A DNA stretch of 37,112 nt from Sulfuritalea sp. (GTDB lineage: Bacteria > Pseudomonadota > Gammaproteobacteria > Burkholderiales > Rhodocyclaceae). The notes beneath the pieces are model-generated. The model did no database searches. It was given only the letters and a program-made list of their open reading frames with translations, and was not told the origin of the DNA. Below, in pieces: positions 14,446-25,551 of this stretch (positions within the stretch are counted from its first letter, which is position 1; each line of letters begins with the position of its first letter). The position numbers and the translations under genes were made by a program. Where the stretch lies: the NCBI GenBank assembly GCA_016710465.1, contig JADJVS010000018.1, forward strand, positions 1-37,112, given 5' to 3'.

Positions 14446-16506
14446 CTAGGCAGGAGGCCGCGAAGGGTGCTCCGTCTGCATCGTCGCCACCGCGTTGCGG
14501 TCGCGCTTGGCCAGATAGGCGCTCTGGTCCGCCAGGCGGATCAGAGCCTCCGGGTCCGCCGTGCTCGAATCGCGCACCGCCACACCGATGCTGACGCTGG
14601 TATGCACCGGCAGCGCACCACCGACAATGGGCTGCGCCGCCGCCGCCGCGCGCATGCGTTCGGCACACGCCAGGGCGGCGCCAAGCGAGGTATCCGGACA
14701 GATCACGATGAATTCGTCGCCGCCACTGCGCGCCAGCACTTCCTGCGCGCGCATCTCGCCCTTGAAGGCGCTGGCGACCAGCTTCAAGGCCCGGTCGCCG
14801 GCCTCGTGGCCATGGTGGTCGTTGATCTGCTTGAGGTTGTCCATATCCACCACCATGCAGGCCAGCGGGCGCTCGGTGCGCACGGCCATCGCCCACTCCT
14901 GGTGGATGCGATCCATCGCATAGCGGCGATTCGGGCATCCCGTAAGCATATCCATCATGCCCGCTTCCCGCAGCTTCTGGTTGCTGGCGGACAACTCGGC
15001 GGAGACGCGGCGCAATTCCTCCTGGTCTCGGCGCAGGTCCTCCCGCAGTCCGGCCACGCGCAACCCGGCCAGGAGATGCGCCGCCAACACGCGCGGCGAG
15101 GGCGGCAGGGCCAGGAATCCATCGGCACCGGCCTCGAAGGCGCGCACCAGTTGCTCTTCGTCGGACGGGTCGCCCAGCAACAGGGCATGGATGCCGCGCC
15201 CGGCCTTGAACTGGCGCAGGGTGCGCACCAGTTCGATGCCGTCGAGCTCGGCCGCGGCGGCATCGACCAACACCACCTGCGGCTGCAGTTCGATCGCCGT
15301 GGCCAGCCCCTGACGGCCATCGTCCACCTCCACCAGGCGGTGGCCGGCGGCCGTCAGTTGCGCGCGCAGCGGCCGTCGCACGCGCGCCTCGTCGCCGACC
15401 AACAGAATGTGCAGCGCGTCGGCGCGCCCGGCGGCGGCCGGGGCGGGCGATGACGGCCCGGCGACGGTCGGCGCGGCTGCGGGGACGGCTAGCGAAGTTG
15501 TCGACGAAATCGCGGCGGCGGAATGCGCGGACGTTTCCGGCTCCGCCGTTGTCGCCAGCGGCGCCTCCATGACGAGGGCGGCGGCAACGGCGGGCAGCGG
15601 CGTCAATTCGATTTGCTCGAAGCGCGGCATGGGTCCGGTGTCCAGCGCCAGACTGGCGCCCCATTCGCGCCATTCGTGGGCCGCGCGATGGCATAGCGCG
15701 ATGAGTTCGGTGGCATCCAGGGACAGCGCCTCGCCCATTTCAAACAAGGCCGGCATCATCGCGCGCCAACTTGCCTCGGGGGCCACGCAGATCTTGCCAA
15801 TGTGATCGGCCAGGCGCAGGAGCTGGCGCGGTTTCGGATCGGCGCCCGGCGCGCCGTCGGGCGCGGTGGAGCCGTCCAGCGATTCGACCGCGTCGGCGTA
15901 GATTTCGGACAGGTTGTACTCAAGCAGGATGGCAGCCGAGAGCGATGCCGCGTCGCAGCCCATCAGTTCCCGCTCCATCCGCGCGATGTTGCCTTCGGCC
16001 TCGCGGCGTTGCGGCAGGCTGGAGAAGGCTTGGGGAAACACCGTCGCCAGCACCAGTTCGCCGAGGCGCGACAGGAGGCCGACGCTGAACGCTTCCGCCC
16101 GTGGCAAATCCGGACGGCTGGCAACCAGGAGTTGCAGCGCCACGGCGCGCGCCAGCGAGCGGGCCCAGAAACGCGTGCCGTCAAAGCCGTGGCACGGCTC
16201 GCCGCGATAATTCTCCAGCAGCGAGAAACCCATCGCCAGCGAGCGCACCGGCGGTACGCCGAGAACATCCACCGCGTCGCGCAGCGAGACCACCGGCCCG
16301 TGGTCGGCGCCGGCGATGCCATTGGCCACCTTGATCGCGCGCACGGCGAAGGTCGGATCCGCCTTGATGGCATGGGCGACAACGGCCAGCGAAACGAATT
16401 CGCGCTGCGTCAGGCGTATCAATGCCAGGGCCGGACCCTTGGGCAGCGGAAACTCGTCCATGGCCTTGATTTCGTCGATGCGCCGGGCGACCAGAGTGTT
16501 CGACAT
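14446..16506 (-). CDS. HDOD-REC-GGDEF signalling protein (putative diguanylate cyclase)
   Basis: A 686-residue soluble protein. Residues about 15-215 form an HDOD domain (LALIRLTQREFVSLAVVAHA, VKVANG-like helix IKVANGIAG, SVGLLSRLGELVLATVFP). An Ala/Pro/Ser-rich linker covers about 305-360. The receiver domain at about 366-480 keeps the acidic pair (GDE, 371-373) and the phospho-acceptor Asp415 (VLVD). A short coiled coil (485-515) leads into a GGDEF domain (517-675) with intact SGGDEF at 594-599. It should therefore make cyclic di-GMP when its receiver is modified. The inhibitory I-site is degenerate: RAQE (586-589) instead of RxxD. The position next to flhDC suggests a role in motility or surface attachment. 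It is divergent from the Nudix gene. Confidence 0.92.
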   Translation of the reverse strand: MSNTLVARRIDEIKAMDEFPLPKGPALALIRLTQREFVSLAVVAHAIKADPTFAVRAIKVANGIAGADHGPVVSLRDAVDVLGVPPVRSLAMGFSLLENYRGEPCHGFDGTRFWARSLARAVALQLLVASRPDLPRAEAFSVGLLSRLGELVLATVFPQAFSSLPQRREAEGNIARMERELMGCDAASLSAAILLEYNLSEIYADAVESLDGSTAPDGAPGADPKPRQLLRLADHIGKICVAPEASWRAMMPALFEMGEALSLDATELIALCHRAAHEWREWGASLALDTGPMPRFEQIELTPLPAVAAALVMEAPLATTAEPETSAHSAAAISSTTSLAVPAAAPTVAGPSSPAPAAAGRADALHILLVGDEARVRRPLRAQLTAAGHRLVEVDDGRQGLATAIELQPQVVLVDAAAAELDGIELVRTLRQFKAGRGIHALLLGDPSDEEQLVRAFEAGADGFLALPPSPRVLAAHLLAGLRVAGLREDLRRDQEELRRVSAELSASNQKLREAGMMDMLTGCPNRRYAMDRIHQEWAMAVRTERPLACMVVDMDNLKQINDHHGHEAGDRALKLVASAFKGEMRAQEVLARSGGDEFIVICPDTSLGAALACAERMRAAAAAQPIVGGALPVHTSVSIGVAVRDSSTADPEALIRLADQSAYLAKRDRNAVATMQTEHPSRPPA

Positions 16507-16608
16507 GATGGATGCCTGCTGCCTGTGTTTTGCGGTGGAAAGGCTTATATCACCATTTCATGCGGCGCGGCAATCGCGGCGGCACACCGCTCACGCTAGA
16601 ATCGGCGC

Positions 16609-17163
16609 ATGGATCCGGCGATGAACTATTGCGGCGTTTGCGGCGGCCCGGTAAGCCTGCGCATACCGGCGGGTGACAGCCTGCAACGCCACGTCTGCGA
16701 CGCTTGCGGCGTGATCCACTACCGCAATCCGCGTCTGGTGGTGGGCGCCCTGCCCGAGTGGGAAGACCGCATCCTCCTGTGCCGCCGCGCCATCGAGCCG
16801 CGTCATGGCAAATGGACGCTGCCGGCCGGCTTCATGGAGAACGGCGAGACCGTGGCCCAAGCCGCCGCGCGGGAAACCCTCGAAGAAGCCTGCGCCCGCG
16901 TCGAACTCGGCGAGATGTACACGATGATCAGCGTGCCGCACATCCACCAGGTGCATGTCATCTACCGCTCGCGCCTGCTCGACCTGGATTTCGCGCCCGG
17001 CGCGGAGACGCTCGAACTGCGCCTGTTCAGCGAGGACGAGATTCCCTGGGGCGAGATCGCGTTTCGCACCATCGCCATCACCCTGCGGCACTTTTTCGCC
17101 GACCGCCGCGAGGGCAGCTTTCGCTTCCATGGCGAAGACCTGATCGCGCCGCCACCGCGCTGA
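16609..17163 (+). CDS. zinc-ribbon Nudix hydrolase
   Basis: A 184-residue hydrolase of nucleoside-diphosphate-linked compounds. The N-terminal zinc ribbon has Cys8/Cys11 (CGVC) and Cys30/Cys33 (CDAC), followed by HYRNPRLVVGALPEW. The Nudix box starts at Gly74 (GFMENGE) and continues RETLEEACA (88-96), with Cys replacing the usual late Gly, as in the zinc-ribbon subgroup related to NADH pyrophosphatase. The exact substrate is unknown. A -10-like TAGAAT (16597-16602) lies only 6 bases before the ATG at 16609, so the message may be leaderless; Met5 at 16621 is an alternative start. Confidence 0.9.
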   Translation: MDPAMNYCGVCGGPVSLRIPAGDSLQRHVCDACGVIHYRNPRLVVGALPEWEDRILLCRRAIEPRHGKWTLPAGFMENGETVAQAAARETLEEACARVELGEMYTMISVPHIHQVHVIYRSRLLDLDFAPGAETLELRLFSEDEIPWGEIAFRTIAITLRHFFADRREGSFRFHGEDLIAPPPR

Positions 17164-17170
17164 CACGGCC

Positions 17171-17914
17171 TTATTCGTCGTCGAGACTGAACACCACCGG
17201 CAGCAGCACTGCAAAGTCACGTCCGCGCAGGCTGTCGGGCAGGCGCGCACGGGCGGCCCCGGCGTCGATCATGGCCAGCGCGGCGCGATCCAGCGAGTCG
17301 TGGCCGCTGGAGCGCGATACCGTCGCCGGACGCGGCGTGCCGTCACCGCCGACTTCCAGACGCACTTCGGTGCTGCCTGTTCGGCCCGACGCCCTTGCGT
17401 CCGCCGGGTAGCGCTTGAAGCGCCGCGCCTGGCCGGCCACGGCGAGACGATAGCCGCGCAGTCCGTCGAGCGCATCGACCGCGTACGCCGGAACCGCGAG
17501 CGCGGGTGCCGCCGCTGGGCTGGCCGCCGCCACGCTTGAACCGGACGCAGCGACGGGATTCGGTGATGCCGCCACGGGGCCGGCCTGTGCCGGGGCTGCC
17601 GCGGGTGCCGCCGGTGCGGGAGGAACCGAAACCCGTGCTTGAGACTCAAACGTCAAAACAGGGGCTGCTGGCGGCGGCGACGCGGGAGTCGGCGCCGATG
17701 CCACGGCGCGAGGCGGCGCGGTTTTGGCAGGCAGCGGCATGGCGTCCGGTTGGCGCGAGCGCATGGTGGCATGCAAGGTCCCCGGCGCTTCGCGGTCGGG
17801 AGAGCGCAAAGGCGCCGGCCAGAGCAAGAGGACATGCAGCAGCAGCGAGGCCGCGACGGCAAAACCGAGCCGTCGCGTCGCAAAAGCCTCCCTATCCGTA
17901 CTTTGAAAGTTCAC
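17171..17914 (-). CDS. TonB-like energy transducer
   Basis: A 247-residue inner-membrane protein. After a short cytoplasmic N-terminus there is one hydrophobic segment (LGFAVAASLLLHVLLLWPA, about residues 16-34) with the His typical of TonB. A long Pro/Ala-rich periplasmic spacer follows (about 40-145). The C-terminal TonB domain (about 150-247) includes YPADARASGRTGSTEVRLEV, DSLDRAALAMI and a final LLPVVFSLDDE. TonB proteins couple ExbBD to outer-membrane receptors; no exbBD or receptor gene is nearby. The start is GTG at 17914. Two copies of the dispersed 22-bp motif lie in this gene, one in the spacer and one in the C-terminal domain. Confidence 0.82.
   Translation of the reverse strand: MNFQSTDREAFATRRLGFAVAASLLLHVLLLWPAPLRSPDREAPGTLHATMRSRQPDAMPLPAKTAPPRAVASAPTPASPPPAAPVLTFESQARVSVPPAPAAPAAAPAQAGPVAASPNPVAASGSSVAAASPAAAPALAVPAYAVDALDGLRGYRLAVAGQARRFKRYPADARASGRTGSTEVRLEVGGDGTPRPATVSRSSGHDSLDRAALAMIDAGAARARLPDSLRGRDFAVLLPVVFSLDDE
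17333..17354 (-). repeat. dispersed 22-bp motif, copy 6 (in tonB-like gene)
   Basis: On the minus strand it reads AGTCGGCGG, TGACGGC, ACGCCG, sense to the gene and translated VGGDGTP. It is the most diverged of the 11 copies. Confidence 0.5.
17687..17708 (+). repeat. dispersed 22-bp motif, copy 7 (in tonB-like gene, antisense)
   Basis: Reads AGTCGGCGC, CGATGCC, ACGGCG on the plus strand, antisense to the tonB-like gene. It lies in the low-complexity Pro/Ala spacer, where the protein reads AVASAPTP. Confidence 0.7.
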
Positions 17915-17955
17915 AATGGTCTGCTAGATTCGCCCCGTTAGAGGATTTTATAGAG

Positions 17956-18531
17956 ATGAGCCGCCATCCGTTGATCCTGACCCTTGACCAGCATGGTGTT
18001 CCGCATCGCTGGGTAAGCTGGCAGCATGCCTGCGTGTATGTGGCGCGGGATCTGGTCGCCTGGGACGCGGGCGACACGCAGTTCATCTTCCATGGCGGCA
18101 CCAACCGCGTCACCGGCGAGCGATCCGAGCTGGCCACCAGCAGCATCATCGCCATCCGCGGCAAGGCACTGTCCGGCAAGTCGCTGCACCCGGTGCCGCC
18201 CCTGTCCAACCGCGAGCTGTTCCACCGCGACCGCCACATCTGCGCATACTGCGCCAAGGAGTTCTCCGGCCAGCGCCTGACCCGCGACCACATCGTGCCG
18301 GTGTCGCAGGGCGGGCGGGATACCTGGATGAACGTGGTCACCGCCTGCCGCCATTGCAACCAGACCAAGAGCGGGCGCACGCCGGAACAGGCGCGCATGC
18401 AACTGGTCTATGCGCCCTACGTGCCGAACAAGGCCGAGTACCTGATCCTTTGCAATCGCAACATCCTTGCCGACCAGATGGATTTCCTGGCCCGGCACGT
18501 GCCGTCGCAAAGCCGCATCCGCGCGGCTTAG
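17956..18531 (+). CDS. HNH endonuclease
   Basis: A 191-residue protein with a C-terminal HNH nuclease domain. The zinc-binding CAYC and CRHC pairs flank the core TRDHIVPVSQGGRDTWMNVV, and CNQTKSGRTPEQA completes the beta-beta-alpha metal fold. The N-terminal part (MSRHPLILTLDQHGVPHRWV) is typical of the small HNH proteins found beside housekeeping genes in betaproteobacteria, whose role is not established. The ATG at 17956 is the first in-frame start after the intergenic region; the frame is open further upstream but overlaps the tonB-like gene. The ygiQ-type gene follows after 11 bp, so the two are likely cotranscribed. Confidence 0.85.
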   Translation: MSRHPLILTLDQHGVPHRWVSWQHACVYVARDLVAWDAGDTQFIFHGGTNRVTGERSELATSSIIAIRGKALSGKSLHPVPPLSNRELFHRDRHICAYCAKEFSGQRLTRDHIVPVSQGGRDTWMNVVTACRHCNQTKSGRTPEQARMQLVYAPYVPNKAEYLILCNRNILADQMDFLARHVPSQSRIRAA

Positions 18532-18542
18532 GCGAACCCCGC

Positions 18543-20767
<2,225 letters not shown>

Positions 20768-20819
20768 CGCGGGGGAATCGGGCAATCGGGTGCGGGGGGT
20801 TGCAGCGGGTAAAATCGGG

Positions 20820-20909
20820 TGGCGGAGAGGGTGGGATTCGAACCCACGGATGCCTTGCGACATCGCCTGATTTCGAGTCAGGTACATTCGACCACTCTGC
20901 CACCTCTCC
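20820..20909 (-). tRNA. tRNA-Ser(CGA)
   Basis: The minus strand folds into a 90-nt type II tRNA. Acceptor arms are GGAGAGG and CCTCTCC, discriminator G, and the CCA end is encoded (20820-20822). The anticodon arm is CCTGA-CTCGAAA-TCAGG, giving anticodon CGA, which reads UCG. A long variable arm (GATG...CATC) marks it as serine-type, and the T arm is GTGGGTTCGAATCCCAC. It lies about 1.4 kb from serS on the same strand. Confidence 0.97.
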
Positions 20910-20920
20910 GCGAGGCGCGG

Positions 20921-20949
20921 ATTATAACCGCGAAGCGCGGGCCGGTCAC
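20921..20949 (-). promoter_or_regulatory. promoter of tRNA-Ser
   Basis: The minus strand has a perfect -10 TATAAT (20921-20926) and a -35 GTGACC (20944-20949; 4 of 6 match) separated by 17 bp. Transcription would start about 5 bases before the tRNA. The -10 lies in the loop of an inverted repeat, CGCGG-ATTATAA-CCGCG. Confidence 0.7.
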
Positions 20950-20966
20950 AGCACGGAGGGAAAGCC

Positions 20967-22321
20967 TTGTCGATGCTGCTTCGCCTGCTCTGCTGCCTGC
21001 TTCCGCTGTGGCTGTCCGCCTGCGGCCGCATCGATCCGCCGGAGGCCGACGGCCGCCTGGTGGTGGCGATCCGCGAGGCGCCGGCCTTTTTCCAGAGCGA
21101 AGGTGACAGCGTCAGCGGTTTCGAACACGACCTGGTCACGGCCTTTGCCCACAGCCTCGGCCTCAAGGCGCATTTCATCAAGGCCGCCGATCCCTACGAA
21201 CTGAACGACCTCGCCGTGGCGGGCCGGGTCCACCTCGCGGCATCGATGCCGATCGGCAACAGCCACTTGCAGTACTCGATTCCGATCCGGACCGTCGGCC
21301 AGTGGATCGTCGGCCACAGCGACGTGCTGGGCCCGGAGACCCTCGACGATCTCGCCGGACAAACCGTCGAGGTGCCCGCGGGGTCGCCGCTGGCGGACAG
21401 CTTGCGCGGCCTGAACGAAAATCGCGGCCGACCGTGGTCGAAGAGCCCGGCGTCAATGAAATAGATCTCCTGGAGCGCCTTACCGCGCACAAGGCCGAGA
21501 TGGCCACGGTCCATGATATCCATTTCGATGTCGGCGTGAATTTTTACCCGGAAGCCAGCCCGCTGTTGCAGTTGCCGGGCAAGCTGGAACTGGGTTGGGC
21601 CTTCGGCGGCAAGGATGCGGAGCGGCTGCGCGAGAAGGCCGACGCCTTCATTGCCGCGGCACGCGCCGATGGCACCCTGGCACGGCTGCAGGACCGCTAT
21701 TTCGGCCATATCAAGCGCATCAACTCGGCCGGTATTGCCCGCTTCATCGATGATGCCAAGACCCGGCTGCCGCAATGGCGCCGTCACTTCCATGCCGCCC
21801 AGGACCTCACCGGCATCGACTGGCGCCTGATCGCCGCGCTGGCCTACCAGGAATCGAAGTGGGACCCGCTGGCGACCTCCTACACCAACGTGCGCGGCAT
21901 GATGATGCTGACCGAGGACACGGCCGACTATTTGCGGGTCAGGAACCGCCTCGATGCCGGCGAAAGCATCCGCGCCGGGGCGCGCTACCTGGCCGAACTG
22001 GTGGAGCAGGTTCCCGTCACCGCCGGCTATCCGGACCGCCTGTGGCTGGCGCTATCCGCCTACAACCTGGGCATGGGCCACTTTCGCGGCGCGCGCGCGA
22101 TGGCCGCCAAGTTCAAGCGCGATCCGGATGTCTGGTACGAAATGAAGCAGGTGCTGCCGCAACTGGCCCGGCCCGAGGTTTACGCCCGGCTGAAAAGCGG
22201 ACCGGCGCGCGGCGGCGAGGCGGTGATCATGGTCGAGAATATCCGCAGCTACTACGACGTGCTGTGCCGCTTCGAGGCACCGCATGCCTCGGCCTACCCG
22301 GCCAGCATCAGGCCGCGCTGA
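20967..22321 (+). CDS. mltF: MltF-type lytic transglycosylase lipoprotein (frameshift)
   Basis: Cleaves peptidoglycan glycan strands at the outer membrane. The N-terminus MSMLLRLLCCLLPLWLSACG is a lipoprotein signal with lipobox LSAC. The first domain resembles periplasmic solute-binding proteins (LVVAIREAPAFF, GFEHDLVTAFAHSLGL); the C-terminal SLT domain holds the catalytic Glu in ALAYQESKWDP, followed by NVRGMMMLTEDTA and LSAYNLGMGH. The frame breaks near 21425: a missing C in CGCGGCCG would join NENR to PTVVEEPGVNEIDLL, giving 451 residues. The start is TTG at 20967, 6 bases after GGAGGG (20955-20960); the in-frame ATG at 20973 is the alternative. Its 3' end overlaps that of serS by 14 bp. 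Confidence 0.88.
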
Positions 22322-23588
22322 TCTTCTCCAGGCCGCCCATCCAGGGGCGCAGCACCGTCGGCACGGTAATACTGCCGTCCTCGTTCTGGTAGTTCTCGAG
22401 CACGGCAACCAGCGTGCGCCCCACCGCCAGGCCGGAGCCGTTCAGGGTGTGCAGCAGTTCGGGCTTGTTCTTTTCGTTGCGGAAGCGCGCCTGCATGCGC
22501 CGCGCCTGGAAGGACTCGAAATTGGAGCAGGAGGAAATCTCGCGATAGGTGTTCTGCGCCGGCAGCCAGACTTCGAGGTCATAGGTCTTGGCCGCCGAAA
22601 AGCCCATGTCGCCCGTACATAGCGCCACCTTGCGGTAGGGCAGCTCAAGCTTCTTCAGCACGGCCTCGGCGTGGCCGGTGAGCTGCTCCAGCGCGTCCCA
22701 TGATTGATCGGGTCGCACCATCTGTACCAGTTCCACCTTGTCGAACTGATGCTGGCGGATCATGCCGCGCGTGTCCTTGCCGTAGCTGCCGGCTTCCGAG
22801 CGGAAGCAGGGCGTGTGGGCGACGAACTTGAGCGGCAGCGCGTCGGCGGCGAGAATCTCGCCGCGCACGATGTTGGTCACGGGGACTTCAGCGGTGGGGA
22901 TCAGGTAGAGCTTGCTGCCGTCGCTGCGCGGCACGGCGAACAGGTCTTCCTCGAACTTCGGCAACTGGCCGGTGCCGAACATGCTTTCGGGATTGACGAG
23001 GTAGGGCGTATACACCTCGGTGTAGCCATGCTCGGTCGTATGCAAATCGAGCATGAACTGCGTCAGCGCGCGATGCAGGCGCGCAATGGCGCCCTTCATC
23101 ACGGTGAAGCGGGCGCCGGAAATCTTCACCCCGGCTTCGAAATCCAGCCCGCCCAGCGCGGCGCCCAGATCGACGTGGTCGCGCGGCGCGGCGATGGCGC
23201 GCGGCGTGCCCCAGCGCAGCACTTCGACGTTGCCGGTTTCGTCACGGCCCACCGGCACGCTTTCGTGCGGCAGGTTGGGAATCAATTCCAGGAAGGTATC
23301 GAAGCGCGGCATCAGTTCCGCCAGCGCGGCTTCACCGGCCTTGAGCGCGTCGCCCAGCCCCGCCACTTCGGCCATCACGGCGGAGGCGTCCTCGCCCTTG
23401 CCTTTGAGCACGCCAATCTGCTTGGAGAGCGTGTTCCGCTTCGCCTGCAAGTCCTGGGTGTGCACCTGCAGGCGCTTGCGTTCGGCTTCCAGTGCCTCGA
23501 AGGCGGCGGTGTCCAGTGTCACGCCGCGCGTGGCGAGGCGTTCCGCAACGGCGGCGAGGTTGCTGCGCAGGAGTTGGATGTCCAGCAT
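22308..23588 (-). CDS. serS: seryl-tRNA synthetase
   Basis: Charges tRNA-Ser with serine; class II synthetase, cytosolic dimer. The 426 residues are full length. The N-terminal coiled-coil arm (LLRSNLAAVAERLATRGV to about residue 100, with KRLQVHTQDLQAKRNTLSKQ) binds the long variable arm of tRNA-Ser. Motif 2 is CFRSEAGSYGKDTRGMIRQH, with QFDKVELVQ after it; the serine-binding PTAEVPVTN is present; motif 3 is NGSGLAVGRTLVAVLENYQ. It is the last gene of the ftsK-lolA-rarA-serS run and starts 9 bp after rarA. Confidence 0.97.
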   Translation of the reverse strand: MLDIQLLRSNLAAVAERLATRGVTLDTAAFEALEAERKRLQVHTQDLQAKRNTLSKQIGVLKGKGEDASAVMAEVAGLGDALKAGEAALAELMPRFDTFLELIPNLPHESVPVGRDETGNVEVLRWGTPRAIAAPRDHVDLGAALGGLDFEAGVKISGARFTVMKGAIARLHRALTQFMLDLHTTEHGYTEVYTPYLVNPESMFGTGQLPKFEEDLFAVPRSDGSKLYLIPTAEVPVTNIVRGEILAADALPLKFVAHTPCFRSEAGSYGKDTRGMIRQHQFDKVELVQMVRPDQSWDALEQLTGHAEAVLKKLELPYRKVALCTGDMGFSAAKTYDLEVWLPAQNTYREISSCSNFESFQARRMQARFRNEKNKPELLHTLNGSGLAVGRTLVAVLENYQNEDGSITVPTVLRPWMGGLEKISAA

Positions 23589-23597
23589 GATGTTTCC

Positions 23598-24917
23598 TTA
23601 TCGTGGCTTCTTCGCCTGCGCGTCGAGTTCGCGCAGGCGGGCGAGTTTTTCGGCGATCTTCTGTTCCAGGCCGCGCGCCACCGGCTGATACCACTGCACG
23701 GCAGGCATGCCGTCGGGCAGGTAGCTTTCGCCCGCCGCATAGGCCTCGGCTTCGTCGTGGGCGTAGCGGTAGGCGGCGCCGTAGCCGAGTTCCTTCATCA
23801 GCCTGGTCGGCGCGTTGCGCAAGTGCTCCGGCACGCCGCGGCTCTTGTCCTTGGCGACGAAGGCGCGGGCGGCATTATAGGCGACGTAGGCGGCGTTCGA
23901 TTTGGGCGCCACGGCCATGTAGAGCACGGCATTGGCCAGCGCCAGCTCGCCTTCCGGACTGCCCAGGCGCTCGTAGGTGGCGCAGGCATTGAGCGCGATT
24001 TCCCAGGCGCGCGGGTCGGCCAGGCCGACGTCCTCGATCGCCATGCGCACGATGCGCCGCCCGCAGTAAAGCGGATCGGCACCGCCGTCGAGCATGCGCA
24101 GCAACCAGTACAGCGCGGCATCCGGATTCGAGCCGCGCACCGACTTGTGCAGGGCCGAGATCTGGTCGTAGAAGGCGTCGCCGCCCTTGTCGAAGCGGCG
24201 CAGGTCGGCGGCCAGGGTCTGTTCGAGAAAGTCGGCGCTGACGACACGGCGATCGGCGGTAGTCGCCGCGGTGCGCAACTGTTCCAGCACATTGAGCAGG
24301 CGCCGCGCATCGCCGTCGGCATGGCCGATCAGGCGCTCGCGTGCCTCCGCGTCGAATTCCAGCCCATCGAGTGCCGCACTGCGCACGCGATCGAACAGCT
24401 CGCCGAGCTCGGCCTCGTCGAGGCTTTTCAGCACATACACCGCCGCTCGCGAGAGCAGGGCGGAGTTCACCTCGAAGGAGGGATTCTCGGTGGTGGCGCC
24501 GATGAAGGTCACCGTGCCGCGCTCGACGTAGGGCAGGAAGGCATCCTGCTGCGCCTTGTTGAAGCGATGCACCTCGTCGACGAAGAGGATGGTGCGTCGG
24601 CCCTGCGCGGCCATGACCTCGGCCCGCTGCATGGCTTCGCGGATATCCTTGACGCCGGAAAACACCGCCGACAGCGCAATGAATTCGGCATCGAAGCCAT
24701 CGGCCATCAGTCGCGCCAGGGTGGTCTTGCCCACGCCCGGCGGCCCCCACAGGATCATCGAATGCGGCGTGCCCGAGGCGAAAGCCAGGCGCAGCGGCTT
24801 GCCCTCGCCGACCAGATGGCGCTGGCCGATCACCTCGTCGAGCGTCCGCGGCCGCATCTGCTCGGCCAGCGGCGCATGCGCTGGCGCGGTGGCGAACAGG
24901 TCAGTCGCCGACAACAT
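23598..24917 (-). CDS. rarA: replication-associated AAA+ ATPase RarA (MgsA)
   Basis: A 439-residue clamp-loader-like ATPase that acts at stalled replication forks. Walker A GPPGVGKT is at 58-65, Walker B LFVDEVHRFN at 111-120 and sensor 1 GATTENPSFEVN follows. The C-terminal tetramerisation region includes SVRGSNPDAALYWLLRMLDG and RRIVRMAIEDVGLADP, typical of RarA/WRNIP1. The chosen start MLSATDLFATAPAHAPLAEQ at 24917 overlaps the lolA stop by 17 bp; the open frame upstream is not RarA-like. A copy of the dispersed 22-bp motif lies antisense at residues around 224-230 (VVSADFL). Confidence 0.95.
   Translation of the reverse strand: MLSATDLFATAPAHAPLAEQMRPRTLDEVIGQRHLVGEGKPLRLAFASGTPHSMILWGPPGVGKTTLARLMADGFDAEFIALSAVFSGVKDIREAMQRAEVMAAQGRRTILFVDEVHRFNKAQQDAFLPYVERGTVTFIGATTENPSFEVNSALLSRAAVYVLKSLDEAELGELFDRVRSAALDGLEFDAEARERLIGHADGDARRLLNVLEQLRTAATTADRRVVSADFLEQTLAADLRRFDKGGDAFYDQISALHKSVRGSNPDAALYWLLRMLDGGADPLYCGRRIVRMAIEDVGLADPRAWEIALNACATYERLGSPEGELALANAVLYMAVAPKSNAAYVAYNAARAFVAKDKSRGVPEHLRNAPTRLMKELGYGAAYRYAHDEAEAYAAGESYLPDGMPAVQWYQPVARGLEQKIAEKLARLRELDAQAKKPR
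24230..24251 (+). repeat. dispersed 22-bp motif, copy 10 (in rarA, antisense)
   Basis: Reads AGTCGGCGC, TGACGAC, ACGGCG on the plus strand, a perfect consensus match, antisense to rarA. The gene reads RRVVSADF here. Confidence 0.75.
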
Positions 24918-25518
24918 CGGCTCCGGCCGGGGCGGAGAAGCGGAACAGGCTCGCCGGCAAGTTCGGATTGGCCTCGATCTGGGTGAATCGCAAGTGCGTG
25001 ATCTGACCAAAACTGTCGTGGATGTCCATGCTCACCGGACGGTTGGCGGAAAAACCAATCCTGACTCGCTCGAAACTCGTGTCACTGCCCGTGGGCCTGG
25101 CCTCGACGTAGTCCACGCCGTCTGCCGCGCCCCCTTCCTTTAGCTCGAAATGCTTGTCCAGATCCTGCCCCGCCAATAGCGCGGCGGGGCTGGCGCCGAA
25201 GGCGGCACCCAGCTTCTTCACCGCAACCTGGTTGAGGTCCGGGTCGTAGCTCCAGAGCTTGGCGCCGTCGCTGACCAGCAGCGCCTTGTAGGGCGACTCG
25301 TAAGACCAGCGGAACTTGCCCGGACGCTGCAAAGCGAAGATGCCGGCGGACTGCTGCGGCTTCTTTCCCGACCGGGTGATCACGGTCTGGGTAAAAACGC
25401 CCTTGGCGCTTTTGACGCCACCGAGAAAGCTCTTGAGCTGGGGCAGGCCTGCGGCCACGGCGGGAAGGGCCACGGAGAGGCCGGCAAGGGCGCAGAAAGC
25501 GCGAAGCAAAGTGGTCAT
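24901..25518 (-). CDS. lolA: outer-membrane lipoprotein carrier LolA
   Basis: Periplasmic chaperone that carries lipoproteins from LolCDE to LolB. The 205-residue precursor starts with a signal peptide (LLRAFCALAGLSVALPAVAA, followed by GLPQL). The mature part has the family segments AKGVFTQTVITRSGKKPQQS, GKFRWSYESPYKALLVSDG and LWSYDPDLNQVAVKKL in the half-barrel. It starts 33 bp after ftsK and overlaps rarA by 17 bp, an operon order common in betaproteobacteria. Confidence 0.95.
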   Translation of the reverse strand: MTTLLRAFCALAGLSVALPAVAAGLPQLKSFLGGVKSAKGVFTQTVITRSGKKPQQSAGIFALQRPGKFRWSYESPYKALLVSDGAKLWSYDPDLNQVAVKKLGAAFGASPAALLAGQDLDKHFELKEGGAADGVDYVEARPTGSDTSFERVRIGFSANRPVSMDIHDSFGQITHLRFTQIEANPNLPASLFRFSAPAGADVVGD

Positions 25519-25551
25519 GCGGGGATTATCGCAGCCCCGCGCGCGCGCTGC

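Noticed and set aside
22704..24986. 760-codon open frame on the plus strand opposite serS and rarA.
   Set aside because: Its His/Arg/Gly-rich composition is typical of an antisense shadow; serS and rarA explain the DNA.
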